From UBA9653 sp014859835 (lineage in GTDB: Archaea > Thermoplasmatota > Thermoplasmata > UBA10834): 64,000 nucleotides of DNA. The stretch spans positions 78,194-142,193 of the forward strand of contig JACZKW010000047.1 in assembly GCA_014859835.1 (NCBI GenBank), written 5' to 3'. The stretch's first letter is position 1. Each line of letters starts with the position of its first letter. Positions 17,080-25,438 of this stretch are shown piece by piece. A program made the position numbers and the translations under genes. The notes beneath the pieces are model-generated. The model was not told the origin of the DNA. It searched no databases and saw only the letters and a list, made by a program, of their open reading frames with translations.

Positions 17080-18252
17080 ATGAAGATTCTACTCGTCGAT
17101 GACGACCCAGCTTATCTTGAAGTCTTGAAGTTCTTCCTTGAGCGAGATGGAGTCTTCGTTGCGGATGTGGCGACTTCTGCGAGGAAAGCTCTTGATATCC
17201 TTGCGAAGAGCAGAGAGCACGAAGCAGTCGTATCCGATTTCATGATGCCTGATATTGATGGCCTCGAATTCCTTAAGATACTCCGGGCTCAGGGGATCAT
17301 GATCCCTTTCATCATGTTGACTGGCCGTGGCAGGGAAGATGTCGCTATCCATGCATTGAACGGCGGAGCGGATTTTTACATCGCTAAGGGTGGCGACCCA
17401 AAGACACAATATCCCGAGCTATCGAATATGCTGACCAAGAGCATCAAACAGAAGCGTTCCGAGCGCGAAGTATTTGAGAGCGAGAGATTCCTGTCGAGCA
17501 TATTCGACAGCATTCAGGATGGAATAAGCGTGCTCGATGCCAATTACAACATCATTCGGGTGAACGGGGCCATGGAACGATGGTACCCTCACTCTCTGCC
17601 TTTGGTGGGCAAGAAGTGCTACGAGGCGTACCACGGACGATCCATCCCCTGCGAGATTTGTCCAACCAATCATACACTGGCTCATGGAGTCGCCCACAGG
17701 GAAGTTGTGCCAAAGACAGACAAATCCGGGGCAACAGTTGGATGGTTCGAACTCTACAGTTTCCCCATGAGCAATAGGGATACGGGCGAGGTTGAACGGG
17801 TTATCGAATATGTGCGGGACATCAGCGATAACGAGCGCGCTCGCGTGGCATTACTAGAGAGCGAAGAGAGGTACCGTCAGTTGGTCGAACTCGCGAACAT
17901 CGGCATCATGATGGTGGATGGAAGCGGCGAGATTACCTTCGCGAACCCGCGAATCGCCCACATGCTAGGGCGTCCAGGGGAGAAGCTCGATGGGCTGTCG
18001 TTGTACTCCTTCCTGGATTCACCCTGGTCAGAAATGGTCAGAGCCGATCTTCAAAGGCGACGGTCTTCCGGAGAGCAACAGGAATCCGAGTTCCTGAGAT
18101 CCGATGGCTCACGGCTGCAGGTTCTGTTGGGTGCATCCTCGATCATTGATTCCGGAGGCAAGCATCTCGGCGCATTGATTGTCGCTTCTGAGTTGACTGA
18201 AACCAAGAAGATGATGGAATCGCTCGTGAAATCCTCAGCATCACTGGAATAA
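17080..18252 (+). CDS. Receiver-PAS-PAS signalling protein, truncated (histidine kinase core missing)
   Basis: 390 residues from ATG 17080. Receiver domain 1-120 (KILLVDDDP, phospho-acceptor Asp53 in VVSDFMMPDIDG, Lys near 105). PAS-1, about 130-250, carries a Cys-rich loop CYEAYHGRSIPCEICP of the type seen in sensory PAS domains. PAS-2, about 265-380, ends with ELTETKKMM. Translation then stops after 15 unrelated residues. Such proteins normally continue into HisKA and HATPase domains; the end of a HATPase domain does follow, in another reading frame, so the gene has probably lost its kinase core. Frames upstream of 17080 lack domain homology. Confidence 0.8.
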   Translation: MKILLVDDDPAYLEVLKFFLERDGVFVADVATSARKALDILAKSREHEAVVSDFMMPDIDGLEFLKILRAQGIMIPFIMLTGRGREDVAIHALNGGADFYIAKGGDPKTQYPELSNMLTKSIKQKRSEREVFESERFLSSIFDSIQDGISVLDANYNIIRVNGAMERWYPHSLPLVGKKCYEAYHGRSIPCEICPTNHTLAHGVAHREVVPKTDKSGATVGWFELYSFPMSNRDTGEVERVIEYVRDISDNERARVALLESEERYRQLVELANIGIMMVDGSGEITFANPRIAHMLGRPGEKLDGLSLYSFLDSPWSEMVRADLQRRRSSGEQQESEFLRSDGSRLQVLLGASSIIDSGGKHLGALIVASELTETKKMMESLVKSSASLE

Positions 18253-18347
18253 ATATAAATGAGACTGGAAAGCACGGCGAGGGTGCGAGATTCGAGATCC
18301 ACGTGCCAAAGGGTGCATATAGGTTAGAGACCCGTGAGGTTCGTTGA
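18213..18347 (+). pseudogene. Out-of-frame C-terminal remnant of a histidine kinase ATPase domain
   Basis: In the frame two bases ahead of the PAS gene, 18213-18347 encodes GIAREILSITGINI followed by GEGARFEIHVPKGAYR and a stop. This is the G2-box helix and final strands of a HATPase_c domain. No start codon or ATP-binding N and G1 boxes precede it. It overlaps the last codons of the receiver-PAS-PAS gene, as expected if an internal deletion of roughly 150-200 codons fused the PAS domain to the kinase tail out of frame. Confidence 0.7.
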
Positions 18348-18399
18348 TGCCATGTGAAGCAGCACACCCGTTGGCGCATCATGCAGAGTGTAGATAACC

Positions 18400-19071
18400 G
18401 TGAACGATGATGGACAGAATGACGGAGTGAAGACACTCCTGGAGAATTCACGGCGGATCATAGAAGCCGAGATTTCTTGGATATCGTGTCTGCTCTTGTT
18501 CTTTGCGACCGTCTATTCCGTAGTAAGACTGGACCTCCTCTGGGCGGCATTCGGGATATTCGCTCTTTCATTGTACGTACTCCCGATAATCATGACGAGG
18601 GATCCTTTCAGGGCAGTCCCGTGGGAGATGACCCTGCTTCTATCCATACCGATGCTGTTGCACATATCCGATGGTTCAGAGATCTTCAGCGAAAACATCG
18701 CATGGTGGGATGATATGACCTCACTCGCCATGGCGTTCTCGCTCTCCACGCTCGGCCTCCTGTTGACAATAGAATTGGAGATGTTCACCGAGGTCAGGAT
18801 GAACAGACCATTATCGATTTTTTTCGTCTTCATGTTCACCCTAGCCATATCTGGCTTCTGGTATCTAGGGGAATTCATCGGTGATTCGTTGTTCGGGACA
18901 GACAACCTGACCACCAATGATGCTGTCATGGATGGGCTGCTCTGGACGATGATCGGCGGTGTTCTGATGGGTATCGTCTATGGCGCTTACACGAAAACGA
19001 TGTCGAAGGAGAGGCGCCAAGCTCTTGGCATGATCCATCTATGGGAGGTGAGGCTCTGGAGGAAAGATTGA
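18400..19071 (+). CDS. Polytopic membrane protein, paralog of the next gene (DUF2238/YjdF-like)
   Basis: 223 residues, six or so hydrophobic helices. WWDDMTSLAMAFSLSTLG, GFWYLGEFIGDSLFG and AVMDGLLWTMIGGV line up with GWDHLTHAMSSSLIA, GVVWELMEYANDKL and TMVDLFFDALAGLI of the downstream gene. The W-D-x-(L/M)-T pattern recalls the DUF2238/YjdF family, for which no function is established. It begins with GTG at 18400, and its 3' end overlaps the next gene by 31 bases, so the pair is cotranscribed. Confidence 0.6.
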   Translation: MNDDGQNDGVKTLLENSRRIIEAEISWISCLLLFFATVYSVVRLDLLWAAFGIFALSLYVLPIIMTRDPFRAVPWEMTLLLSIPMLLHISDGSEIFSENIAWWDDMTSLAMAFSLSTLGLLLTIELEMFTEVRMNRPLSIFFVFMFTLAISGFWYLGEFIGDSLFGTDNLTTNDAVMDGLLWTMIGGVLMGIVYGAYTKTMSKERRQALGMIHLWEVRLWRKD

Positions 19072-19700
19072 AATTCTTATCCAGAATCATGCAGACGGGC
19101 ATGGTTGCCATTGCCTTGGTAGGTATTATAACTGCTAACTATACCTGGGTTCCTGCGGCACTCATCTCCCTCGCGATCAGCACAATCCCCGCGATCCTGC
19201 GAAAGGATTTGCGGCTAGTCCTACCATTAGAGCTGAACTTCTGGATAGTAATAGCTCTGTTCCTGCACGTTGCCGGAGGATTCTCAGGCTTCTACGATTC
19301 CGTTCCTGGTTGGGATCACCTGACTCATGCTATGTCCTCTTCCCTGATAGCTGCGTTGGCTTTCGTGGTTGTCGTCGCGTTGGATAAATACAGTGATCGC
19401 ATCTTCTTGCCCAGGCCATTCTTAGCCATGTTCATCTCGATGTTCACCATGGCAATCGGCGTCGTATGGGAACTCATGGAATATGCAAATGATAAGCTGT
19501 CGGGGAGCCACCTCCAATACTCACTTTCGGATACTATGGTGGATTTGTTCTTCGATGCCTTGGCAGGGCTGATAGTCGCAATCGTCGGTGCATATTACCT
19601 GACATATACGAGTAAAGAGCATTTTATCGATGCCATGCAGATAGACCAGGCCAAGGAGAAGATGGACCAGATCCTAGGTAGTGTGCGCCAGAGAAAATGA
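19041..19700 (+). CDS. Polytopic membrane protein (DUF2238/YjdF-like), tandem paralog
   Basis: 219 residues with about six membrane segments. GWDHLTHAMSSSLIA carries the conserved His next to the W-D motif that the upstream paralog has lost (DDMTS instead of DHLTH). The C terminus is a charged cytosolic tail. Function unknown. It ends 27 bases inside the convergent mobA gene. Confidence 0.65.
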   Translation: MGGEALEERLKFLSRIMQTGMVAIALVGIITANYTWVPAALISLAISTIPAILRKDLRLVLPLELNFWIVIALFLHVAGGFSGFYDSVPGWDHLTHAMSSSLIAALAFVVVVALDKYSDRIFLPRPFLAMFISMFTMAIGVVWELMEYANDKLSGSHLQYSLSDTMVDLFFDALAGLIVAIVGAYYLTYTSKEHFIDAMQIDQAKEKMDQILGSVRQRK

Positions 19701-20318
19701 CGACTTTTCGAGGTCGCTCTCTGCCAATATCATCTCCGCCTTCCGGAAATCATCTGGAGAGTTGAGATTCCAGAAGCTGGACAATTCTCGATCGACCTCG
19801 CGTATGCGTTTCTCCTGAACGAATCTTAGGTCCATCGATTGGAACATCTCTGATACTCGGAATCCTCCTCGTTCGACGACCTTCGTGCATGCTCTCTCGA
19901 CGGCGTTCCTGTTATAGATCGCATGGAGCGGTTCAGGGAAACCCCTAATGATGGGAACCGCGCCCTCTGTGTCCTCGGATTCCTCGAGGAGGAGTTTGTA
20001 TATCTTGGCGCGCACGAAAGGCGTGTCACAAGGACAGATTGCCACAAGATCGCTGTTGGACGAAGACACTGCCGCTCTGATTCCTTCTAGCGGACCAAAA
20101 TCGTCTTTCGAATCCTCTGTTATGCGCGCTTTTCCAGCGAAAATAGGTTCGTAATCACCCTTTCTGCCCACACCGACCGAGACAACCATCTCATCCACGA
20201 TTCCAGACATCTCTTCCAGGACATGGAGTACCATGGGCTTCTGTCCGAGCTTGAGGAGTCCCTTGTCTCTGCCCATCCTCGTGCTGTGCCCCCCTGTGAG
20301 AAGTATCCCTGTCAGCAT
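19674..20318 (-). CDS. mobA: Molybdenum cofactor guanylyltransferase
   Basis: 214 residues, nucleotidyltransferase fold. The N-terminal GILLTGGHSTRMGRDKGLL is the LxGGxSxRMGxDK signature of MobA, followed by a GPLEGI loop and the metal-binding CPCDTPFV region. It adds GMP to molybdopterin to make the MGD cofactor used by formate dehydrogenase-type enzymes, none of which lies in this window. Related NTP transferases exist, so the substrate rests on the signature. It overlaps the convergent membrane-protein gene by 27 bases. Confidence 0.82.
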   Translation of the reverse strand: MLTGILLTGGHSTRMGRDKGLLKLGQKPMVLHVLEEMSGIVDEMVVSVGVGRKGDYEPIFAGKARITEDSKDDFGPLEGIRAAVSSSNSDLVAICPCDTPFVRAKIYKLLLEESEDTEGAVPIIRGFPEPLHAIYNRNAVERACTKVVERGGFRVSEMFQSMDLRFVQEKRIREVDRELSSFWNLNSPDDFRKAEMILAESDLEKSSFSLAHTT

Positions 20319-20434
20319 CCTAACACCTGAACCAGTACGCCTGTTATCAATCTATTCCTGCAATGGTGTCTATGCCAGTATGCCGAAAGCATTATTACCG
20401 GGATGACTCTTCGAACAATCATTGTGAGTATTGT

Positions 20435-21481
20435 ATGGTCAAGATCACGATGGCACATGGAGCCGGAGGGGAGCGGATGCAGGAATTCATCCGCAAATTC
20501 GTTATTGAGGAATTGGACCACGACTTCGGCGAGATACCTCTATCCGCGTTGGATGACGCGGCCATAGTGGATGGGATTGCATTCACGACGGACTCCTACA
20601 CGGTCAAACCACTCTTCTTTCCAGGGGGAGATATCGGTGTTCTCTCCGTTGCAGGCACCGTGAATGATATCTGTGTCATGGGCGCAAAGCCACTTGCCCT
20701 TTCATGCGCCATGATTATCGAGGAGGGTTTCTCTGAGGCGGATCTTCAGAGGATCGTCAAGAGTATCAGCTTGACAGCGAAATCGGCAGATGTCAGGATT
20801 GTCACGGGTGATACGAAAGTGGTCGAGAATGGCGCAGCCGATGGATTATTCATCAACACCAGCGGCATCGGGAGGCGGTCCGACCATCTCGATCATAATA
20901 TCCAGATGGTGCGCCGATCCAGGGAGTTCAAACCTAATTGGCCGAACGATTCATCGGTGGGCCCTGGAGATACGATCATCGCGTCCGGATCAATCGGAAA
21001 CCATGGGATCGCGCTGCTCTCGTTCAGGGAAGGATACGGTTTCGATACGGTCGTACACAGCGACGCCAAACCTCTGAATTCTCTGATCGAAGATGCGCTC
21101 AAGATCGGTGGCATCACCGCAATGAAAGACCCCACAAGGGGTGGAGTGGCGAACCTTCTTAACGAGTGGGCCGAGAAATCTCATGTGGGTATCAAGATCT
21201 CCGAGGAGGCCCTTCCCATAGATGACGAGGTCTTGGCGGCATGCGAGATGCTTGGCATCGATCCCCTTGAGATAGGGAACGAGGGAAAGGTCTTGATGGC
21301 GGTCGTGCCATCCATGGCTAACGAAGTCCTCTCCACCATACGCTCCAGACCCGAGGGAAGGAACGCCGCCATAATCGGTGAGGTGTCAAAAGAGTTCTCG
21401 GGCGTCATGATGGAGACGCACACGGGTGGCAAACGGGTCATAGAACCCCCCGTTGGCGACCCTGTACCTCGAATATGCTGA
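20435..21481 (+). CDS. hypE: Hydrogenase maturation protein HypE (carbamoyl dehydratase)
   Basis: 348 residues. The N terminus KITMAHGAGGERM and the exact C-terminal PRIC are diagnostic: the last Cys receives the carbamoyl group from HypF and is dehydrated to thiocyanate for the Fe(CN)2CO centre. The PurM-like ATP domain shows DDAAIVDG and DPTRGGVANLLNE. ATG 20435 is chosen because the family starts here; the frame runs 24 codons further up. It is separated by the hydrogenase genes from the other hyp genes and reads the opposite way. Confidence 0.95.
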   Translation: MVKITMAHGAGGERMQEFIRKFVIEELDHDFGEIPLSALDDAAIVDGIAFTTDSYTVKPLFFPGGDIGVLSVAGTVNDICVMGAKPLALSCAMIIEEGFSEADLQRIVKSISLTAKSADVRIVTGDTKVVENGAADGLFINTSGIGRRSDHLDHNIQMVRRSREFKPNWPNDSSVGPGDTIIASGSIGNHGIALLSFREGYGFDTVVHSDAKPLNSLIEDALKIGGITAMKDPTRGGVANLLNEWAEKSHVGIKISEEALPIDDEVLAACEMLGIDPLEIGNEGKVLMAVVPSMANEVLSTIRSRPEGRNAAIIGEVSKEFSGVMMETHTGGKRVIEPPVGDPVPRIC

Positions 21482-21485
21482 CGTG

Positions 21486-21989
21486 TCACGCTTCAGTCGA
21501 TCTTGTCGCTAGCCCATTCGCGGTCTCAACGACGAACTTGACGATGCTCGGTAGGGCCTTGGAGACCGTATCAGTCAGCTCCTCGCTCACATTTACGAGG
21601 TCGTCCGCTTCGATTGCGATGAAGATGACCTCCTTAGGCATCTTATCGGGCACTACCTTCCTTCCCAGCGCGAATGCAGTGGCGACATTTATTCCGTGCG
21701 GGGAAGCCCCGTGTACCGTATTCTCGAAGTCCTCTTCACGGAGTGCATAGAATTCTCCAGGGCGACCGCCCTCGGTCTTGATCGCGTCCACGACTATCAC
21801 TTGGTCATAGCCGATGATCATGTCGAGGAGTTCCAGTCCACTCGCGGCGAGCTCCTCCACATCTATCGATGGCATGGACATCTCCCTTAGCTTCCTGGCG
21901 ACATGTATGCCAACGCCGTCATCCGACAATATAGGGTTGCCCAGACCTATCACCAAGGTTCTCATGCCATCCGCAACGGTTTCCGCCAT
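21486..21989 (-). CDS. NiFe hydrogenase maturation endopeptidase (HycI/FrcD type)
   Basis: About 167 residues. VIGLGNPILSDDGVGIHVARKL is the family signature with the first nickel-binding acid, VIVVDAIKT holds the second Asp, and GASPHGINVATAFAL the His ligand. It removes the C-terminal peptide of the hydrogenase large subunit once nickel is inserted. It lies just downstream of mvhA, its presumed substrate, in the same direction. Starts at GTG 22004, ATG 21989 and ATG 21965 are all possible. Confidence 0.9.
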   Translation of the reverse strand: MAETVADGMRTLVIGLGNPILSDDGVGIHVARKLREMSMPSIDVEELAASGLELLDMIIGYDQVIVVDAIKTEGGRPGEFYALREEDFENTVHGASPHGINVATAFALGRKVVPDKMPKEVIFIAIEADDLVNVSEELTDTVSKALPSIVKFVVETANGLATRSTEA

Positions 21990-22061
21990 ATTTATCCTGT
22001 CCACACTAATCTCTGAATGAATGAAAAACTGGAATTCGGAGGGTTTCCCCTCCAGAGTTTC

Positions 22062-23585
22062 TCAAAAGTTTCTTACCGTCTCGACGATGGAACCGTCCTT
22101 TCTGTGGACCTTCACTTCGAGCGCAGGGCCGCCGTTCAGAGCATGTGTCCCGCACGAGTTGCAGGGGTCATAGCATCTGAATGCCATCTCAACTTTGTTG
22201 AGCAGTCCTGGCGAGACCTCGCCGTTCTTGATCAGGGCCTTGGCCGCCTGCTTCACGCTCGTGTTGATCGCAGCGTAGTTGTTGGTCGTCGCGACTATCA
22301 TGTTGATCTTAGTGCAGATGCCGTCCTTGTCCGAGGCGTAGTGGTGTATGAGCGTGCCTCTTGGGGCCTCGCAGATACCGACACCCTCCGTCGGCGGGTT
22401 GAACGCTCCTCTGATATCGTCGCTTGTGATGCTCTTGTCATTCGCGAGCTCGAGCATCCGTTCCCCGGCGTACTGCAGCTCGATCACCCTTGCCCAGTGA
22501 TACGCGAGCGTGTGGTGTACCGGACCTTTCACCCCGAGGTCCTTCATGGTCTTCGCGAGCACTTCGTACTCGGCCTGAGCCAGAGGTGTGGTGTATCCTT
22601 CGCACACGTTTATCCTGCCCAGAGGACCGACACGGTAGATGCCGCTCGATGGACCGACCTCGAAGCCCTTCCATCCGACGCTCTTCAGGTAGGGCATCTT
22701 CATGTAGGTCCATGGTTCGACATGCTCGGCGATTATGTCCAGGTACTCGCTAGGCTTGAACTTGACGACCTGTTTGCCGGTCTGGTCGACTACACGGATG
22801 TCACCATCGTAGAAGTTGCTCTTGTTGTTCTTGTCGACCATACCCATATAGTAGGTCTCGAGGTAGTATGCGTCCTGGTTCAGGATGAGGCCGAGGTAGT
22901 CCTTGTTGGCGAGCACGACATCGTGAAACAGCTTTATCGTGAACTTGCCGAACTCGACACACGACTTCGCCATCTCCACCATCTGCAGGCGCTCCTCCTC
23001 ACTGATTTGCTTGGAGACCCCGCCGGGGAGGCCGAATACTGGGTGCGTCGCCCTTCCGCCGATTATCTCCTGGACCTTCTGACCGTAAGACCTGTGCTTT
23101 ATCACTTCGGCACCGATCGGGACGCCTACCGCGTCCACTACCCCCAGCACGTTCCTCTTGCTGGCCGGGGCCGATGGTCCAAGGACGAAGTCCGGGGCCG
23201 CGAGGGCGTAGAAGTGCGCTATGTGGCTGTGGGTGTACTGTCCCATGTAGAACAGCTCCCTGAGCTTCTTGGCGGTCTCGGTCGGCTCGGCATTGAACAC
23301 TGCGTCCAAAGCCTTCGTCGATGCTATGTGGTGCGCAGCTGGACAGACACCGCAGAGCCTGTTCGTCAGCACGGGCAGCTCCTGCACGTGGCGGCCGATG
23401 CAGAATCTCTCGAATCCTCTGAGTTCCGGGACCTGGAGGTATGCGTTCGCGACGTTCCCGGCATCGTCCAGGAATATCTCGATCTTGCCATGCCCCTCCA
23501 GTCTCGTGATAGGGTCTATCGTGATTTTCTTCTCCTTCGTCTTCACCGTTGCATCGTTGATGATAGGTCCTGTCATTGCAATCAC
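22062..23585 (-). CDS. mvhA: F420-non-reducing NiFe hydrogenase, large subunit
   Basis: 507 residues, group 3c type. The NiFe centre ligands are complete: Cys78 and Cys81 in NRLCGVCPAAHH, Cys475 and Cys478 in DPCNSCGTH. About 26 residues follow the DPCxxCxxH motif, the expected cleavable tail removed after the His, with the protease gene directly downstream. It splits or forms H2 in the cytoplasm and passes electrons via MvhG and MvhD to an Hdr-type flavoprotein. It overlaps mvhG by 4 bases. Confidence 0.95.
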   Translation of the reverse strand: MIAMTGPIINDATVKTKEKKITIDPITRLEGHGKIEIFLDDAGNVANAYLQVPELRGFERFCIGRHVQELPVLTNRLCGVCPAAHHIASTKALDAVFNAEPTETAKKLRELFYMGQYTHSHIAHFYALAAPDFVLGPSAPASKRNVLGVVDAVGVPIGAEVIKHRSYGQKVQEIIGGRATHPVFGLPGGVSKQISEEERLQMVEMAKSCVEFGKFTIKLFHDVVLANKDYLGLILNQDAYYLETYYMGMVDKNNKSNFYDGDIRVVDQTGKQVVKFKPSEYLDIIAEHVEPWTYMKMPYLKSVGWKGFEVGPSSGIYRVGPLGRINVCEGYTTPLAQAEYEVLAKTMKDLGVKGPVHHTLAYHWARVIELQYAGERMLELANDKSITSDDIRGAFNPPTEGVGICEAPRGTLIHHYASDKDGICTKINMIVATTNNYAAINTSVKQAAKALIKNGEVSPGLLNKVEMAFRCYDPCNSCGTHALNGGPALEVKVHRKDGSIVETVRNF

Positions 23586-24595
23586 CCCTTCTTGTTGCGC
23601 TCCTTGACAATCCTTCTAAGCGGGGACTTCGGCAGCGTGAACGCGTAGAACGTGCCGAGCGGGTCCTTGACCTGCATCATCATTTCCATTATCTGCTCCT
23701 CACTTAAGGTTGACTCCGAATCTGTGATGTTCAGGAGCGAGGACACGGCACTCAACATGCTCGCGCCCTGGTCGATGACCGCCTTGGTCGGGCCCATGCA
23801 TCCCCTGCAGGGCATGTTCGCGTTGGGGCACATCGCGCCGCAACCGGCCCTGGTGGCAGGTCCTATGCAGATTATGCCTTGGTCAAGCAGGCACTTCTTG
23901 GGGTCTGGCTTGATCTCGTAGGCCTGATAGATCTTGTCTATCCTCCTGTTCTTCTCGACCCTCTCCTTCTTACACTCGTCACACAGAGTCTTGTCACTGG
24001 CGATTACAGTGCCCTTCGGGGGCAACGGCGCGCCCTTCGTCACATGCTGGACGACGGCATCGACTGCCAATGCGATCAGGTTGACCGTCGGTGGGCAGCC
24101 GGGCATGAAGTAGTCGACGTCTATCACTTCGTCGAGCGTCTTCACATCGTTGTAGAACTTCGGCAGTTCCAGCTCACCCTCGGGGACCTTGGTTATCTCC
24201 TGTGGGTAGATCCCGTTGGGGTTGTCCGTGGACTGCGTCTTCTTGTAGACGGTCTCGAAGACCTCTTCCCTGTTGGTCACATTGCCCAGGCCAGGCGTCC
24301 CACCGAAGCAGGCGCAGGATCCGAAGCTTATCATTATCACCGATTTCGCCCTGAGCAGCTTGGCCACATGCTCGTTCTCGGAGTTCCTTATGGCCCCGTT
24401 GTAGAACGATACCGTGATAGACTTGTCAGGCATTTTCTCGATATCTTCCAGCTTGCCATCGAACCCGATGGGCCAGAACACGACCTCGGCTATCGCATGT
24501 ATGTCCAGTATCTTCGCATCTATGTCCAGGAGTGCTACGTCACATCCGCCGCAGCCTGCTCCCCAGTACTGCGCGATCTTGATCTTCTCAGCCAT
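23582..24595 (-). CDS. mvhG: F420-non-reducing hydrogenase, small subunit
   Basis: 337 residues. The proximal cluster motif GAGCGGCDVALLD opens the protein; further cluster Cys lie in FGSCACFGGTPGL, FMPGCPPTV, and the C-terminal region with CIGPATRAGCGAMCPNANMPCRGCMGP. No twin-arginine signal, so the enzyme is cytoplasmic as in Mvh hydrogenases. It carries three FeS clusters that wire the NiFe site of MvhA to MvhD. Start follows the stop of the winged-helix gene by one base. Confidence 0.94.
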   Translation of the reverse strand: MAEKIKIAQYWGAGCGGCDVALLDIDAKILDIHAIAEVVFWPIGFDGKLEDIEKMPDKSITVSFYNGAIRNSENEHVAKLLRAKSVIMISFGSCACFGGTPGLGNVTNREEVFETVYKKTQSTDNPNGIYPQEITKVPEGELELPKFYNDVKTLDEVIDVDYFMPGCPPTVNLIALAVDAVVQHVTKGAPLPPKGTVIASDKTLCDECKKERVEKNRRIDKIYQAYEIKPDPKKCLLDQGIICIGPATRAGCGAMCPNANMPCRGCMGPTKAVIDQGASMLSAVSSLLNITDSESTLSEEQIMEMMMQVKDPLGTFYAFTLPKSPLRRIVKERNKKG

Positions 24596-24596
24596 T

Positions 24597-24986
24597 TCAG
24601 CTCACCTCTCCTATGTCCGATTGCTTACTGGGAACTGCCGAGTACTGAGGCGCCTGCCCTTTCATGCCGGTCTGTTCGACCAGCCTCCACTTCTTCAGGG
24701 CGATTATGTGCCTGACGATCTCCGGCTTCGCTATGCCCGTGAAGTCGTGCAGCTCGTGCACGGTCCTGGGCCCCTTCTCCATCTGTGACAGGAGCAGGTT
24801 CCTCTCCAGCTCCACCGCCGCAGCCTTCTGCACGATGAAGCTGTACCTCGCATCCGTGATCTTCTCGCCGAACACATTTCCTACCGTCGTGAGCTGCCCC
24901 TTCTTCCCAAGGAGCCACCTTATGCGCTCGCCCTCGACGGTCCTTCTAGCCGCCTCGATCCTGGCCTTTCTTCCAGTCATCGTCAT
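24597..24986 (-). CDS. Winged-helix protein embedded in the hydrogenase operon
   Basis: 129 residues, no cysteine clusters. The second half (ELERNLLLSQMEKGPRTVHEL, then GIAKPEIVRHIIALKKWRLVEQ) reads as a winged helix-turn-helix. It aligns with the C-terminal domain of the MvhD fusion at 28473-29306 (EFERSLILEL, ARSVKEL, KVLRHIVLLRQNSL). It overlaps mvhD upstream by 4 bases and is one base from mvhG. It could be a DNA-binding regulator or a protein-interaction module of the complex; nothing in the sequence decides. Confidence 0.7.
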   Translation of the reverse strand: MTMTGRKARIEAARRTVEGERIRWLLGKKGQLTTVGNVFGEKITDARYSFIVQKAAAVELERNLLLSQMEKGPRTVHELHDFTGIAKPEIVRHIIALKKWRLVEQTGMKGQAPQYSAVPSKQSDIGEVS

Positions 24987-25438
24987 TCACCACCTCTGAT
25001 CGGAGATGGTCCAAGCTCGTTTATCGTGTTCGTGAATTCGGTCATGGTCTTCTGGAACTTCTCGCCCTCACCGGCCGAGATCCATTCCAACTGCAGTCTG
25101 TCCGTGTCATAACCGAACTGCTGTATGAGCATCTTCAGCAAGGCTATCCTCCTGCGGGTCCTGTAATTTCCACCTATGTAGTGGCAGTCCGCTGGGTGAC
25201 AGCCTGCGACCAGGATGCCGTCCGCGCCCCTCTCGAACGCCCTGAGGACGAACTCGGGGTCGACCCTGGCGGAGCACATGACCCTGATGACCCTGAAATG
25301 AGGTGGCATCTGGAGCCTGCTGACTCCTGCCAGGTCCGCTCCTGCGTACGAGCACCAGTTGCAGCAGAACACTATGATCTTCGGCTCGAATCCGTGGTCC
25401 GTCCCGGTCTTCTGGTGGTTGTGAGCATCTGAACTCAT
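24983..25438 (-). CDS. mvhD: MvhD-type hydrogenase/Hdr iron-sulfur adaptor subunit
   Basis: 151 residues. KIIVFCCNWCSYAGADLAGVSR and VIRVMCSARVDP with GCHPADCHYIGGNY are the MvhD motifs whose Cys bind a [2Fe-2S] cluster. MvhD connects the hydrogenase to HdrA. It sits between the double HdrA gene (4-base overlap) and the winged-helix, mvhG and mvhA genes, so it is the copy most directly linked to the hydrogenase. One of four MvhD domains in the window. Confidence 0.94.
   Translation of the reverse strand: MSSDAHNHQKTGTDHGFEPKIIVFCCNWCSYAGADLAGVSRLQMPPHFRVIRVMCSARVDPEFVLRAFERGADGILVAGCHPADCHYIGGNYRTRRRIALLKMLIQQFGYDTDRLQLEWISAGEGEKFQKTMTEFTNTINELGPSPIRGGE

Noticed and set aside
22017..23648. 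Long open frame (about 540 codons) on the plus strand across mvhA
   Set aside because: It is fully antisense to mvhA, whose protein has all family motifs; the plus-strand translation is Arg/Val/Leu-rich without domains, an effect of codon bias on the opposite strand.
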